The notes below the pieces were generated by a model. It searched no databases. It saw only the letters and a list, made by a program, of their open reading frames with translations, and was not told the DNA's origin. The translations under genes and the position numbers were made by a program. From NCBI RefSeq assembly GCF_002835935.1, contig NZ_PJCF01000086.1, positions 335,383 to 399,382 on the forward strand: DNA of 64,000 bases, read 5' to 3'. Shown here piece after piece: positions 38,426 through 46,743 of this stretch. Source of the DNA: Paraglaciecola sp. MB-3u-78. GTDB taxonomy: Bacteria; Pseudomonadota; Gammaproteobacteria; Enterobacterales; Alteromonadaceae. Numbering within the stretch: position 1 is the stretch's first letter; each line of letters starts with the position of its first letter.

Positions 38426-38504
38426 GTGAATAACTTTCAGTACTGCATCTCATATCGCCAGTCAGAACAATAATTAAAACCAACTGTAATGAAAAACCTT
38501 TATT

Positions 38505-38519
38505 TGTAATTAAATTACA
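38505..38519. promoter_or_regulatory. HexR-like palindrome, distal copy
   Basis: TGTAATTAAATTACA is a perfect palindrome around a central A and agrees with the HexR consensus (TGTAATNNNATTACA) described for gammaproteobacteria. It lies 245 bp upstream of the DUF3718 gene. Confidence 0.55.
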
Positions 38520-38676
38520 CTTTGTTTATATCTATTTAGCATATAAAAATATAATAAGGGAATAATTAAATATTATAAAGATAATTAAAACAATAGCTTG
38601 TGTGATTTTCTTTTGTGTTTTAATGCCGTTTACAATTTATTAATCAAATGTTCTCACAAAAAAAACAATGTTTTTT

Positions 38677-38691
38677 TGTAATTTAATTACA
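38677..38691. promoter_or_regulatory. HexR-like palindrome, proximal copy
   Basis: TGTAATTTAATTACA, extended by one T/A pair on each side, is a second copy of the same palindrome, 72 bp before the DUF3718 start. The two sites share both arms exactly. Confidence 0.6.
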
Positions 38692-38763
38692 ATTCATATC
38701 ATCAGGTTGAGGCAATAAACTCACCTACCGTTTTGAAACAAGTTAAATTACTGAGGTGTTATT

Positions 38764-39357
38764 ATGAAAAAGTTACTATTAACTGCAGTTTGTACCGCGA
38801 CATTGTCATTCAACGCAAGTGCATCATTAAAGAGTGCGAACAACTTTAAATTTGTGGGTGACACGCAATACGCTGAACTTTGCCAAGCTGCTGCTACCAA
38901 CGATTTAGATTTATTTAAAAAGAACGTTAAGCAACACGGTTTTCGTTTAAGTACTAGCAAAGATAAAATGATATCCCTTTTAGCGAATGGTGAGCATTTC
39001 CAATGTGCAGGCCAAAATTTAGTGGCGTTTTCTACCTCGCGTGGCTCTCATGATGTTGCTGATTATTTAACGGGTAATGAAGCAACTGTTGAAACAGCAT
39101 CAACCAGCAAATATAAATTTGTAGGTGACAGAAACTTTAAAAACTTCTGCAAATCTGCAGTAACAAATAACGTTGGTTTGTTTAAACGCGCAGTTAGCAG
39201 TCAAATCGGTCGCTTAGGCTTTTCTAAGCAAGAAGTGATAGAAAAAGTACTTGATGCCGACAATGTGACATGTGCCGGAGAAAGCTTAAGTGAATTCTTT
39301 CAGTCGCGAGAAGCAACTAACGTGATGAGCTACATCTCAGAAAAATCTGCAAAATAA
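38764..39357 (+). CDS. Exported protein with two DUF3718 domains
   Basis: 197 aa. Signal peptide (LLLTAVCTATLSFNASA), then two tandem copies of the domain, about residues 28-102 and 118-192. Paired landmarks are FKFVGDTQYAELCQAA and YKFVGDRNFKNFCKSA, then FQCAGQNLVAF and VTCAGESLSEF. Each copy has two cysteines that could form one disulfide. The family is common in Alteromonadales; no function is known. It has its own promoter region with two HexR-like palindromes and a terminator after it. Confidence 0.85.
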   Translation: MKKLLLTAVCTATLSFNASASLKSANNFKFVGDTQYAELCQAAATNDLDLFKKNVKQHGFRLSTSKDKMISLLANGEHFQCAGQNLVAFSTSRGSHDVADYLTGNEATVETASTSKYKFVGDRNFKNFCKSAVTNNVGLFKRAVSSQIGRLGFSKQEVIEKVLDADNVTCAGESLSEFFQSREATNVMSYISEKSAK

Positions 39358-39385
39358 AAAATATTGATAAAAAGTTAAGTGTTAT

Positions 39386-39456
39386 AAAAAAAGCAAACAG
39401 TGAATTTCTATTAAGCTCAAGGCTGTTTATAGGCTCAAGGCTGTTTGCTTTTTTTT
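39386..39456 (+). terminator. Terminator after the DUF3718 gene, with duplicated arm
   Basis: AAGCAAACAG at 39391-39400 pairs with CTGTTTGCTT at 39441-39450, flanked by A- and T-runs that extend the stem. The loop contains a first, shorter copy of the right arm because GGCTCAAGGCTGTTT-like sequence is duplicated (39414 and 39433). Confidence 0.75.
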
Positions 39457-39479
39457 ACATCTAAAATGATGAGGTAGAT

Positions 39480-40055
39480 TTACCAAACAAGCTCTGCAAA
39501 GTGTTGTCTGCACATCGATTCGTATTTATCATTTCCGCCCACTTCTACTTGTTCGCCTTCTTTTACCACTTGTCCATTTTCATCTATTCTGACCACAAAT
39601 GCAGCTTTTCGCCCGCAATGGCAGATGGTTTTCAACTCTATCAGTTTGTCAGCCCATGCTAAAAGGTAGCGGCTACCCTCAAAGGTTTCTGCTAAAAAGT
39701 CTGTTCGTAGGCCATATGCCAATACAGGAATGTTGAGGTTGTCGACCACATAAATCAATTGTTTTACTTGTTGCTTAGTTAAAAATTGCGCTTCATCAAT
39801 AAACAGACAATTAACCTTTTTTTCGGCCACTAGCGCTTCTATAGCAGATTGCATGTCGGTTTCAGGAGTAAACAGGTGTGCTGCCGATTCAAGACCTATT
39901 CTGGAAGCTACTTTGCCTTCACCATACCTATTGTCTAATGCAGCAGTAAAAATTTCAGCATTCATGCCTCTTTCGGCATAATTGTAAGCTGACTGCAGCA
40001 AAGAAGTAGATTTGCCTGCGTTCATCGCCGAATAATAGAAGTAAAGTTGCGCCAT
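39480..40055 (-). CDS. tdk: Thymidine kinase
   Basis: 191 aa. P-loop [17 protein letters not shown], Walker B-like LFIDEAQFL, and the active loop [16 protein letters not shown] followed by a zinc-ribbon CHCGRKA with later Cys in YESMCRQHF. It phosphorylates thymidine in the salvage pathway. Single gene with convergent terminator from the plus-strand DUF3718 gene. Confidence 0.96.
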   Translation of the reverse strand: MAQLYFYYSAMNAGKSTSLLQSAYNYAERGMNAEIFTAALDNRYGEGKVASRIGLESAAHLFTPETDMQSAIEALVAEKKVNCLFIDEAQFLTKQQVKQLIYVVDNLNIPVLAYGLRTDFLAETFEGSRYLLAWADKLIELKTICHCGRKAAFVVRIDENGQVVKEGEQVEVGGNDKYESMCRQHFAELVW

Positions 40056-40225
40056 GGATAAGTTATCTCATTACAAAAAGGGGTATTTTGCCCTGATTAG
40101 TGACAAATTAAAATCACCTATAGAAAGTTACATACAGGTTTAAGAAAAAATACTAGTGATGGGGTTTTGCCAAACGATTAAGTCTTCGTCTTACAATTTA
40201 ATTCGCGGGCTATAAATAGTGTAGC

Positions 40226-40459
40226 TCAAATAATAGCTTCCCCTTTTCCTTCAATGTTATCCACAAAAGGCTTGTCTATTTTTACGTAGTTAACTGGTAA
40301 AGATTGAAGCAGCGACAAGGAAGAATAGCCCGTGCCAAAGTCGTCTGTTGATACGCCAATGTTTCGGGCTTGAATCTGCTCCAACTGCTGGCGGATTTTG
40401 GCTTTGTTTTCAACAAAGGTCGACTCTGTTACTTCTAAATGTAATCTTTCAGGTGCCAC
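40226..40459 (-). pseudogene. Fragment of an EAL-domain phosphodiesterase
   Basis: 77 codons corresponding to the middle of an EAL domain: APERLHLEVTESTFVEN, then GVSTDDFGTGYSSLSLLQ and VNYVKIDKPFVDNI. Both the EAL motif itself and the C-terminal third are missing, and the frame stops soon after GEAII. DDFGTGYSSL is conserved. It cannot be an active c-di-GMP phosphodiesterase. Sequence 40460-40560 may hold further scraps in other frames, but I cannot assign them. Confidence 0.75.
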
Positions 40460-40732
40460 TGCGCGCCACGAAGGCAGTAATCTAATAATCTATTATCATA
40501 AAATAATTTAGCAGCGTCTAAGTAAGAGGCCTTTTGGGTAGCGGTGTTGGTTTTAATATAAAAATACCTTAAGAAATTCAACCCAGACATGACAACACTT
40601 AAGATATAAAATTTTATACGTCATTGGTATCATTAAAGTCAGTTTAATGATAATGCTAAGTTAATTTACATAATGGGCTTAACAACGCAATTTTACGTAA
40701 TATTATGTAATAATTTACTTTGGAGTAGAACG

Positions 40733-40990
40733 TTGAAAAATGACATCGACAGCAAATTTATATTAAGCGTATTTGATAAAATTATTCAGCATGGTGAAAA
40801 GAAAGGTGAAGAACATTTTCTGATGGGTATTAAAGTGTATACCGATTTTGATGGTTACACGTTGTTCGTTGAAGATGCGCAGGTACAATTAAATTTCGGT
40901 TTTCACAATCAGTACCATTTCAACTATGAAAAAGAAGAACATTGCGAAAAATTTATTAAAAAGCTTAAAGCCATTGACGAAGAGTACTAA
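40733..40990 (+). CDS. DUF3081 family protein
   Basis: 85 aa from a TTG preceded by GGAG at a 7-base spacing; the ATG 20 codons upstream is not conserved-looking. The sequence KNDIDSKFILSVFDKIIQHG, then YTDFDGYTLFVEDAQVQLNF and FIKKLKAIDEEY matches DUF3081, a small family of gammaproteobacteria of unknown role. Soluble, acidic, no signal. Confidence 0.7.
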   Translation: MKNDIDSKFILSVFDKIIQHGEKKGEEHFLMGIKVYTDFDGYTLFVEDAQVQLNFGFHNQYHFNYEKEEHCEKFIKKLKAIDEEY

Positions 40991-41074
40991 GCTGCAGTGT
41001 AGCTGATTTTCTTAGTACTCATATTTGCGTTAGGTTTGGCTATATCTGATTAGCAATCTAACTTTTTATTAGGT

Positions 41075-41581
41075 TTAAAATTGCTTCAAAATAGCTGCAT
41101 CGTAATCATCTGCATTTAAGGTTAAATGATAGCTTGCGGCTGTATTATCAAGCTCTGCTTGTTGAGTAATCAACTCATCCATAACAATGGTGTTATCGTC
41201 GAGTGTCCATAATAAGCGTGATCCTGCGTAACTATAATGAATCGCCAATAACGCATCTGCATTGCCTTTGAGACTAGCAGCTTTAAGCTTAGGCATTTTG
41301 CGATTTATTTTATTAAGCGTTTGTTTTAACTCCCATACGTACACTACTTCGGTCATAAAGTCGTGACTTCGGTATTTATTGAGTAACCAAGCAATCGTCA
41401 CACTGGCAGTCACAACACCTAATAAGTTCCAATTAAAGTGACTACCGCTTGGATCGGGAAATAAACCGATAAGCGTTTGTGAAATAGCTAAACTACCGAT
41501 TATCAAGCCGCAGATACAGCCCGCTATGACAAGGTTTAAATGCCGCCGATAACGGGTTTTATTAATTTCAATGATTCTCAT
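41075..41581 (-). CDS. DUF3087 membrane protein
   Basis: 168 aa from MRIIEINKTRYRRHLN, the usual DUF3087 beginning; the frame extends nine codons upstream into the end of the kinase gene. Two transmembrane helices (about residues 19-42 and 50-72) are followed by a soluble domain. It starts 10 bp after the hybrid kinase stop, so it may be co-expressed. Function unknown. Confidence 0.75.
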   Translation of the reverse strand: MRIIEINKTRYRRHLNLVIAGCICGLIIGSLAISQTLIGLFPDPSGSHFNWNLLGVVTASVTIAWLLNKYRSHDFMTEVVYVWELKQTLNKINRKMPKLKAASLKGNADALLAIHYSYAGSRLLWTLDDNTIVMDELITQQAELDNTAASYHLTLNADDYDAAILKQF

Positions 41582-41591
41582 CCAACCCACC

Positions 41592-44500
41592 TTAACGTCG
41601 CTTTTCAATAAACACCCACTTGTATAACATTTTAGCTAATTGTTCCGATAAGATGGGTTTGGTTAAATAGTCGTTCATTCCCGCTTCAAAGCATTTAACA
41701 TCATCACCTTTCATTGCATTCGCTGTTGAGGCAATGATAAGAATGTTCTCATCAAACTGCCCATCTTTGTTTGCTCGAATGTGCTTAGTCGCATCGTAAC
41801 CATTCATTATCGGCATTTGGCAGTCCATTAAAATCAAATCAAATGATTCGGTATGGCTCTTAAGCATATTTAAGGCTTCTTGACCATTTTCGGCAAGGTG
41901 GCAATGACAATTCAGGTTTTTCAGCATTTCCATAATAACTTGCTGATTAATATAGTTATCTTCGACCACTAAAATGTTGGGTTTTTTCTGAGCATCGGTT
42001 TCGGATGGATTAATTCTACGTAATTGCGTTTTATCAGCACTAGACTCTGAATATTGAGGTGCGAGGAGTACTTCAATAAGTGCATCGGGTTTAAGGGGTT
42101 TTGAAAGATAACCAGATATTTTGGTAGGGATGCTTTGAACCGTATTAGCCCCCTCTACTTGTGCTGTCATTAAAATGATAAATATATCAGAAAAGCGTGA
42201 GTCCGAGCGGATCGCTTTGCTGAGTTCTAGACCATTCATACCCGTTAGTTCTAAGTCAATGAGAACATAATCAATAGGTTGTTCAATGTCTTGGGCTTGT
42301 CTCAAAGCCTTGATAGTCTCTGGTGCATTACTCACAGATTGCACTTCGATGCCACTTTGTATTAGAAAATTTTCCACCGACTGGCGCACACTTGCTTTGG
42401 AGTCTACAACAAGTAACCTTTTTCCGGATAGGGAGGCAAATATACTTTTAGTTGTTGCGGCAGATGTTTGGTTAGAAGGTTTAAATTTAACAGTACAGCA
42501 AAAAGTAGAACCTTTCTGCCAAACACTTTGAAGCGTAATTCCCCCCCCCATCATCTCGCTTAATTGCTTACTGATCGCTAAGCCTAATCCTGTGCCACCG
42601 TGCTGGCGAGTGCTGGAACTATCAACTTGCATAAATTTAGAGAAAAGTTTTGCTTGTTTGTCCTCGGGAATGCCGCAGCCGGTATCAATAACCGAAAATT
42701 TTAAGCATTCGTCGCTGCTCTCAACTCTTAATATAATCTCGCCTTGCTTTGTAAACTTAATCGCGTTGCCCAGTAAGTTAATCAACACTTGCTTCACTCT
42801 GTCTGGATCAATTTTTACCCATCGAGGCAATGTGGGGGCAATATCCAATACCAGTTCAAGATGTTTGTCTTGAGCACGTGCAGCCATTGAGTCAATTATG
42901 TCGCCGAGTAAAGTGTACAAGTTGATATTTTGCGATTCAATCTTGAGTTTGCCCGCCTCAATTTTTGAAAAGTCTAAAATATCATTAATTAAGTGTAGCA
43001 ATGAATGGCTACTGACTTTGATTAGCTGCGCAAAGTGACGCTGACTATCGTCGAGGTTTGAATTCATCAGTAAATCGTTCATACCCAAAATACCATTTAA
43101 AGGTGTACGGATTTCATGACTCATATTGGCTAAAAAATCACTTTTAGCATGACTGGCCTCAATAGCCAGTTCTTCGGCAAGCTTAAGCTGAGTGATATCT
43201 TGAAAGGCCCCCTTTAAAGATGTCACAACACCGTGAGTAAACACTGCCGTACCAACAGCGCGGACCCAAATTTCATTGCCTTTGGCTGTGGTCAAAGGCG
43301 TTTGGATATCCCATGGTGTGCCGTCTTCTATCGCTAAAGCAATTGCCTGTTGAATAATTGGTCTCGCTTCAGGTGCATAAAAGTTAATCGCGTTTTCTAG
43401 ATCAACCTCAGAGCCAATAGGTAATTCATGAATGTTGTATACCACATCAGACCATATAACTTGATTATTCTGTAAGTTGAGTTCCCAACCTCCAAGTTTT
43501 GCCATGTCACCGCTCCAATTTAAGAGTTCCCGCTCTAATTGACGCTCTTGCTCAAGTTTTTTCATCTCGGTTATGTCATTTTGAATGGCCATAAACCCAA
43601 TAAGCTGATTTTGCTCATATAACGGCTGACAAATAACTCGCACCCAATAAGTGGTGCCATCTTTGTGGTAATTTAATATGTCTACATCAATATTTTGTTC
43701 ATTTTTAAGCGCTGTGCTGAACTCGCTAATGGTTTGATGAGCGGTATCTTTACCTTGTAATACAGAGCCTGGCGTCAAACCTTTCACTTCGGTTATGGTG
43801 TACCCACTGATCTGGGTAAACATCTTATTAACCCAAGTGATTTTGCCTTGTTGATCGGTTAATACCACTGCATTAAACGATTCTTCAGTCACCTTGGCCA
43901 AGACGCGATTTTCTTTTAGACTTTGCTTAAGATTTTCTTCAACCGTAAAGTTCTCGGTTAGATCGTAGTTTACACCGATAATTTTGCCGACTTGCCCGTC
44001 GTTATTGATAATTGGATGCCCGTAAGCCTTTATATAGCGAATTTTTTTGTCTGCTGTCATTATTCTAAAAGCGGTATCAAATTTTTTCTTTTTCTCTATG
44101 GTTACCTCAATTGTTTCTAACGCTTTCTGTCTATCTTGTGGATGTAACGAGTCTTTCCATTCAGAGACAGTTCCACTAAATGTGCTAGGATCACGGTCAT
44201 AAAGCAGAAACATCTGCGTGTCCCAAATCAATTGGCCAGTTTTAACGTTTAACTCAAATACACCTATGTGTGCGGCTTCCTTTGCCACTTTAAGACGCTC
44301 GTTACTATTGTCTAATTTGTCTTGTGCGCTTTTTAATTTTGACGCCTCATAGAGGGTAGCGATAACTGAATTTTGTAGGCTAATAACAGATGGTTTTAAA
44401 TCTATAGTGACAAGTAATTCTTGGCCACTTTTATGTAATACGGGTATGAATTTTCCTTCAATTTCAACGTCAACGTCAACCATAGATTGTTCAATGTTTA

Positions 44501-44753
44501 CTTTGAAGAAAGGATTGAGGTATTTTTGGTGCCCTTGATTATATCTTTCGGGAACCAAATCAGCGACACACCTGCTTTTGAATTCTGCTTGGGAATAACC
44601 AAACATTTTCACCGCGGCCTGATTGGCATACAGAATGTCGCCCTTTGCAGATATCTCAAGTATGACACTTGAGACTGAATCTAAAATAGTCTGTAATCGG
44701 TCAATTTTTTTGACTGCGAGGTCATTTGAAATTGCCGTTCTATTAGATTTCAT
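41592..44753 (-). CDS. Four-PAS hybrid sensor histidine kinase with two receiver domains
   Basis: 1053 aa from MKSNRTAIS. Four PAS domains: VILEISAKGDILYANQAAVK, IGVFELNVKTGQLIWD, AVVLTDQQGKITWVNKMFTQ and LGGWELNLQNNQVIWSD. HisKA follows with His546 in NMSHEIRTPLNG, then an ATPase domain (DTGCGIPEDKQAKLFSKFMQ). Two receivers come last: the first (LLVVDSKASVRQ) keeps the aspartate in VLIDLELTGMNG, and the second (ILVVEDNYINQQ) keeps LMDCQMPIMNG. No transmembrane segment is seen, so it is cytosolic. The G2 box MMGGG is encoded by a run of 9 G. Signal and partner unknown. Confidence 0.93.
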   Translation of the reverse strand: MKSNRTAISNDLAVKKIDRLQTILDSVSSVILEISAKGDILYANQAAVKMFGYSQAEFKSRCVADLVPERYNQGHQKYLNPFFKVNIEQSMVDVDVEIEGKFIPVLHKSGQELLVTIDLKPSVISLQNSVIATLYEASKLKSAQDKLDNSNERLKVAKEAAHIGVFELNVKTGQLIWDTQMFLLYDRDPSTFSGTVSEWKDSLHPQDRQKALETIEVTIEKKKKFDTAFRIMTADKKIRYIKAYGHPIINNDGQVGKIIGVNYDLTENFTVEENLKQSLKENRVLAKVTEESFNAVVLTDQQGKITWVNKMFTQISGYTITEVKGLTPGSVLQGKDTAHQTISEFSTALKNEQNIDVDILNYHKDGTTYWVRVICQPLYEQNQLIGFMAIQNDITEMKKLEQERQLERELLNWSGDMAKLGGWELNLQNNQVIWSDVVYNIHELPIGSEVDLENAINFYAPEARPIIQQAIALAIEDGTPWDIQTPLTTAKGNEIWVRAVGTAVFTHGVVTSLKGAFQDITQLKLAEELAIEASHAKSDFLANMSHEIRTPLNGILGMNDLLMNSNLDDSQRHFAQLIKVSSHSLLHLINDILDFSKIEAGKLKIESQNINLYTLLGDIIDSMAARAQDKHLELVLDIAPTLPRWVKIDPDRVKQVLINLLGNAIKFTKQGEIILRVESSDECLKFSVIDTGCGIPEDKQAKLFSKFMQVDSSSTRQHGGTGLGLAISKQLSEMMGGGITLQSVWQKGSTFCCTVKFKPSNQTSAATTKSIFASLSGKRLLVVDSKASVRQSVENFLIQSGIEVQSVSNAPETIKALRQAQDIEQPIDYVLIDLELTGMNGLELSKAIRSDSRFSDIFIILMTAQVEGANTVQSIPTKISGYLSKPLKPDALIEVLLAPQYSESSADKTQLRRINPSETDAQKKPNILVVEDNYINQQVIMEMLKNLNCHCHLAENGQEALNMLKSHTESFDLILMDCQMPIMNGYDATKHIRANKDGQFDENILIIASTANAMKGDDVKCFEAGMNDYLTKPILSEQLAKMLYKWVFIEKRR

Positions 44754-44886
44754 TACATTACATCTCCAATCTGCTGCGAAAAAGCTTTTTTTTTGTGGTG
44801 ACGACAATCGATCTTAACACTTTTTTTCATGTTGCCAACTGGCTTTCCGTATTAGACTAAGACTAATGAATGAGTAGGAGATAAAT

Positions 44887-45819
44887 TTGTCAGTAAAAAA
44901 AGTAGTCGCCCCAGATTTTGAAATAGAGTTTTTCTTACCCAAATATTGGTTAACTTGGCTCAGTGTTCTGATTCTCTATAGTGTGTCTTGGTTACCTTAT
45001 CGGGTGCAAAAAAGCATTGGCAAACTATTGGGCAAATTACTCAAAGTGATTGCTAAAAAACGTTATAACGTAGCCAAGCGTAATTTAGAATTGTCTTTTC
45101 CGGAACTGAGTCCAGAAAAGCGGCAAACAATGTTAGACGCTAACTTAGATAATGCCGGTATGGCGATCCTTGAGACGGGCATGGGATGGTGGTGGCCAAC
45201 ATGGCGTGTTGCCCAAAAAGCTGAATTTGAGGGTTTTGAGCATATTGAGGCTATTTTAGCCAAAGGCAAAGGTGTGCTTGCTTATGCAATACATAATATG
45301 AATCTTGAATTTGCCTGCCGAATCGCCGGTCTTAAGTATCCATCAGTGGTGTTTTACCGAAAACACAACAATAGATTAATGGAATACATTCAATACCATG
45401 GTCGCCAACGTAGTAATAAATATATGGTGCACAAGCGAAATGTTAGAGGTTTAATCAGCGCTTTAAACGACGGCGAATTGTGTTTGTATTTGCCGGATCA
45501 AGATTACGGACGTTCAAAATGTGAGTTTACGCCACTTTTTGCTGTACCCGAAGTAGCAACCACAACAGGCTCTTTATTATTTGCAAAGCAAGCAAATTGT
45601 GAGACCGTTTTTTTGGTTTCGATTAAAACCGCTAAGGGCTACAAAATAATTGCACTACCCGGACTGGAGAATTTTCCTTCAGGTGACGATAAAGATGATG
45701 TGACACGTATGAATCAAATGATTGAAAAAATGATTATGATCGCACCAGAACAATATCTTTGGATGCATAAGCGTTTTAAAACCCGACCCAATGTTGATGA
45801 TCCCTCTCTATATGATTGA
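44887..45819 (+). CDS. LpxL/LpxM-type lipid A acyltransferase
   Basis: 310 aa. An N-terminal membrane anchor (about residues 20-40) is followed by the acyltransferase domain with the HX4E motif His136-NMNL-Glu141 and YNVAKRNLELSFPELS, typical of late acyltransferases. It adds a secondary acyl chain to Kdo2-lipid A at the inner membrane. TTG start behind AGGAG. Which of LpxL or LpxM it replaces cannot be told from this sequence alone. Confidence 0.88.
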   Translation: MSVKKVVAPDFEIEFFLPKYWLTWLSVLILYSVSWLPYRVQKSIGKLLGKLLKVIAKKRYNVAKRNLELSFPELSPEKRQTMLDANLDNAGMAILETGMGWWWPTWRVAQKAEFEGFEHIEAILAKGKGVLAYAIHNMNLEFACRIAGLKYPSVVFYRKHNNRLMEYIQYHGRQRSNKYMVHKRNVRGLISALNDGELCLYLPDQDYGRSKCEFTPLFAVPEVATTTGSLLFAKQANCETVFLVSIKTAKGYKIIALPGLENFPSGDDKDDVTRMNQMIEKMIMIAPEQYLWMHKRFKTRPNVDDPSLYD

Positions 45820-45856
45820 AGGCAATAATGAGGCTAACTAATAGTTAGAATGTGTA

Positions 45857-46477
45857 ATGAAAAGATCTAAACAAATGTCTAATTCTATATTTTGGCTAAA
45901 GCATGTCATGTTGGCAATTATGATCATTGTTATTGCAGTCATAGTATGGATTATGCAACAACGTAACGAATCGACTGTACGCCCAGAAGGCGACTCCGGC
46001 GGAAAAAATATTGCCAGTAATATGAGCGATTTTTATGCTAATTACCGTTTGTCGTCTCGCGTTCCCCGTGAGGAAGAATTAGGAGACTTTGTTATGGGAG
46101 TGAAAATCGTTGATAAACCCTTGGGCGAACGTTTGCAGAAAATGGAAAGCCTACAAAAACCCGCATCCGTAAGATGGGTAGGGGAGCACAAACATCGCAC
46201 ATTCAAAGCAGGTAGTACACTTCGAAGTGCCATTACCGATTATGCCCAGTCAGAGGGCATGCAAGTAATTTGGGAGCTTGATCAAGACTTTATTGTTAAA
46301 CACCCCTTTCAACTTGATGATTCTATTTTGGGCAGTTTAAAAAAGATTGGCAAGGCCATTGATGCTAACTTTGATGGTGAGGTTAAAGCATACATGTGTC
46401 CCCGCCAGCGTTCTCTGGTTATCACTTCAAAATCAAACGAGTATTTAGAAAAACAATGTTCAGAAGCGCGTCGATAA
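45857..46477 (+). CDS. TcpQ-domain protein, membrane-anchored
   Basis: 206 aa. One N-terminal transmembrane helix (about residues 15-35), a linker, then a TcpQ-like C-terminal domain (GSTLRSAITDYAQSEGMQVI, then WELDQDFIVKHPFQLDDSIL) with a final Cys-containing strand. TcpQ/PilL domains function in pilus or secretion machinery, but no other pilus gene is nearby. It may form a two-gene unit with the acyltransferase, 37 bp upstream. Confidence 0.7.
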   Translation: MKRSKQMSNSIFWLKHVMLAIMIIVIAVIVWIMQQRNESTVRPEGDSGGKNIASNMSDFYANYRLSSRVPREEELGDFVMGVKIVDKPLGERLQKMESLQKPASVRWVGEHKHRTFKAGSTLRSAITDYAQSEGMQVIWELDQDFIVKHPFQLDDSILGSLKKIGKAIDANFDGEVKAYMCPRQRSLVITSKSNEYLEKQCSEARR

Positions 46478-46743
46478 CGTCCGTTTTGTAATAAGACTAT
46501 TGCATTATGTTGACTAAATAACCTGAGCTTTGGATAAGCCATACCGTCCAGCACCACTATTATCGCGCCTATCTTCGTTGAACTTGCTCACAATAGCGCG
46601 CTATTCCCTCACAAGCCCGCCTCGATAAACGCAATAATAGCAGCACTGGATGTGTTCAATGTCTTCGCAATGCAACTGTTGCTTCTTAACTTACTGTTTT
46701 TATTGCAATTATTTTAAGGGAATCGGCACGTCTTAACTAAAGT
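46478..46743. other. Gap with unidentified repeat-like sequence
   Basis: 266 bp without a gene. It contains the palindrome AATAGCGCGCTATT (near 46595) and, read on the minus strand, a TTATCCAAAGCTCAGGTTAT-like stretch, which resembles mobile-element edge sequence but was not identified. No convincing terminator for either flanking gene was seen. Confidence 0.3.
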
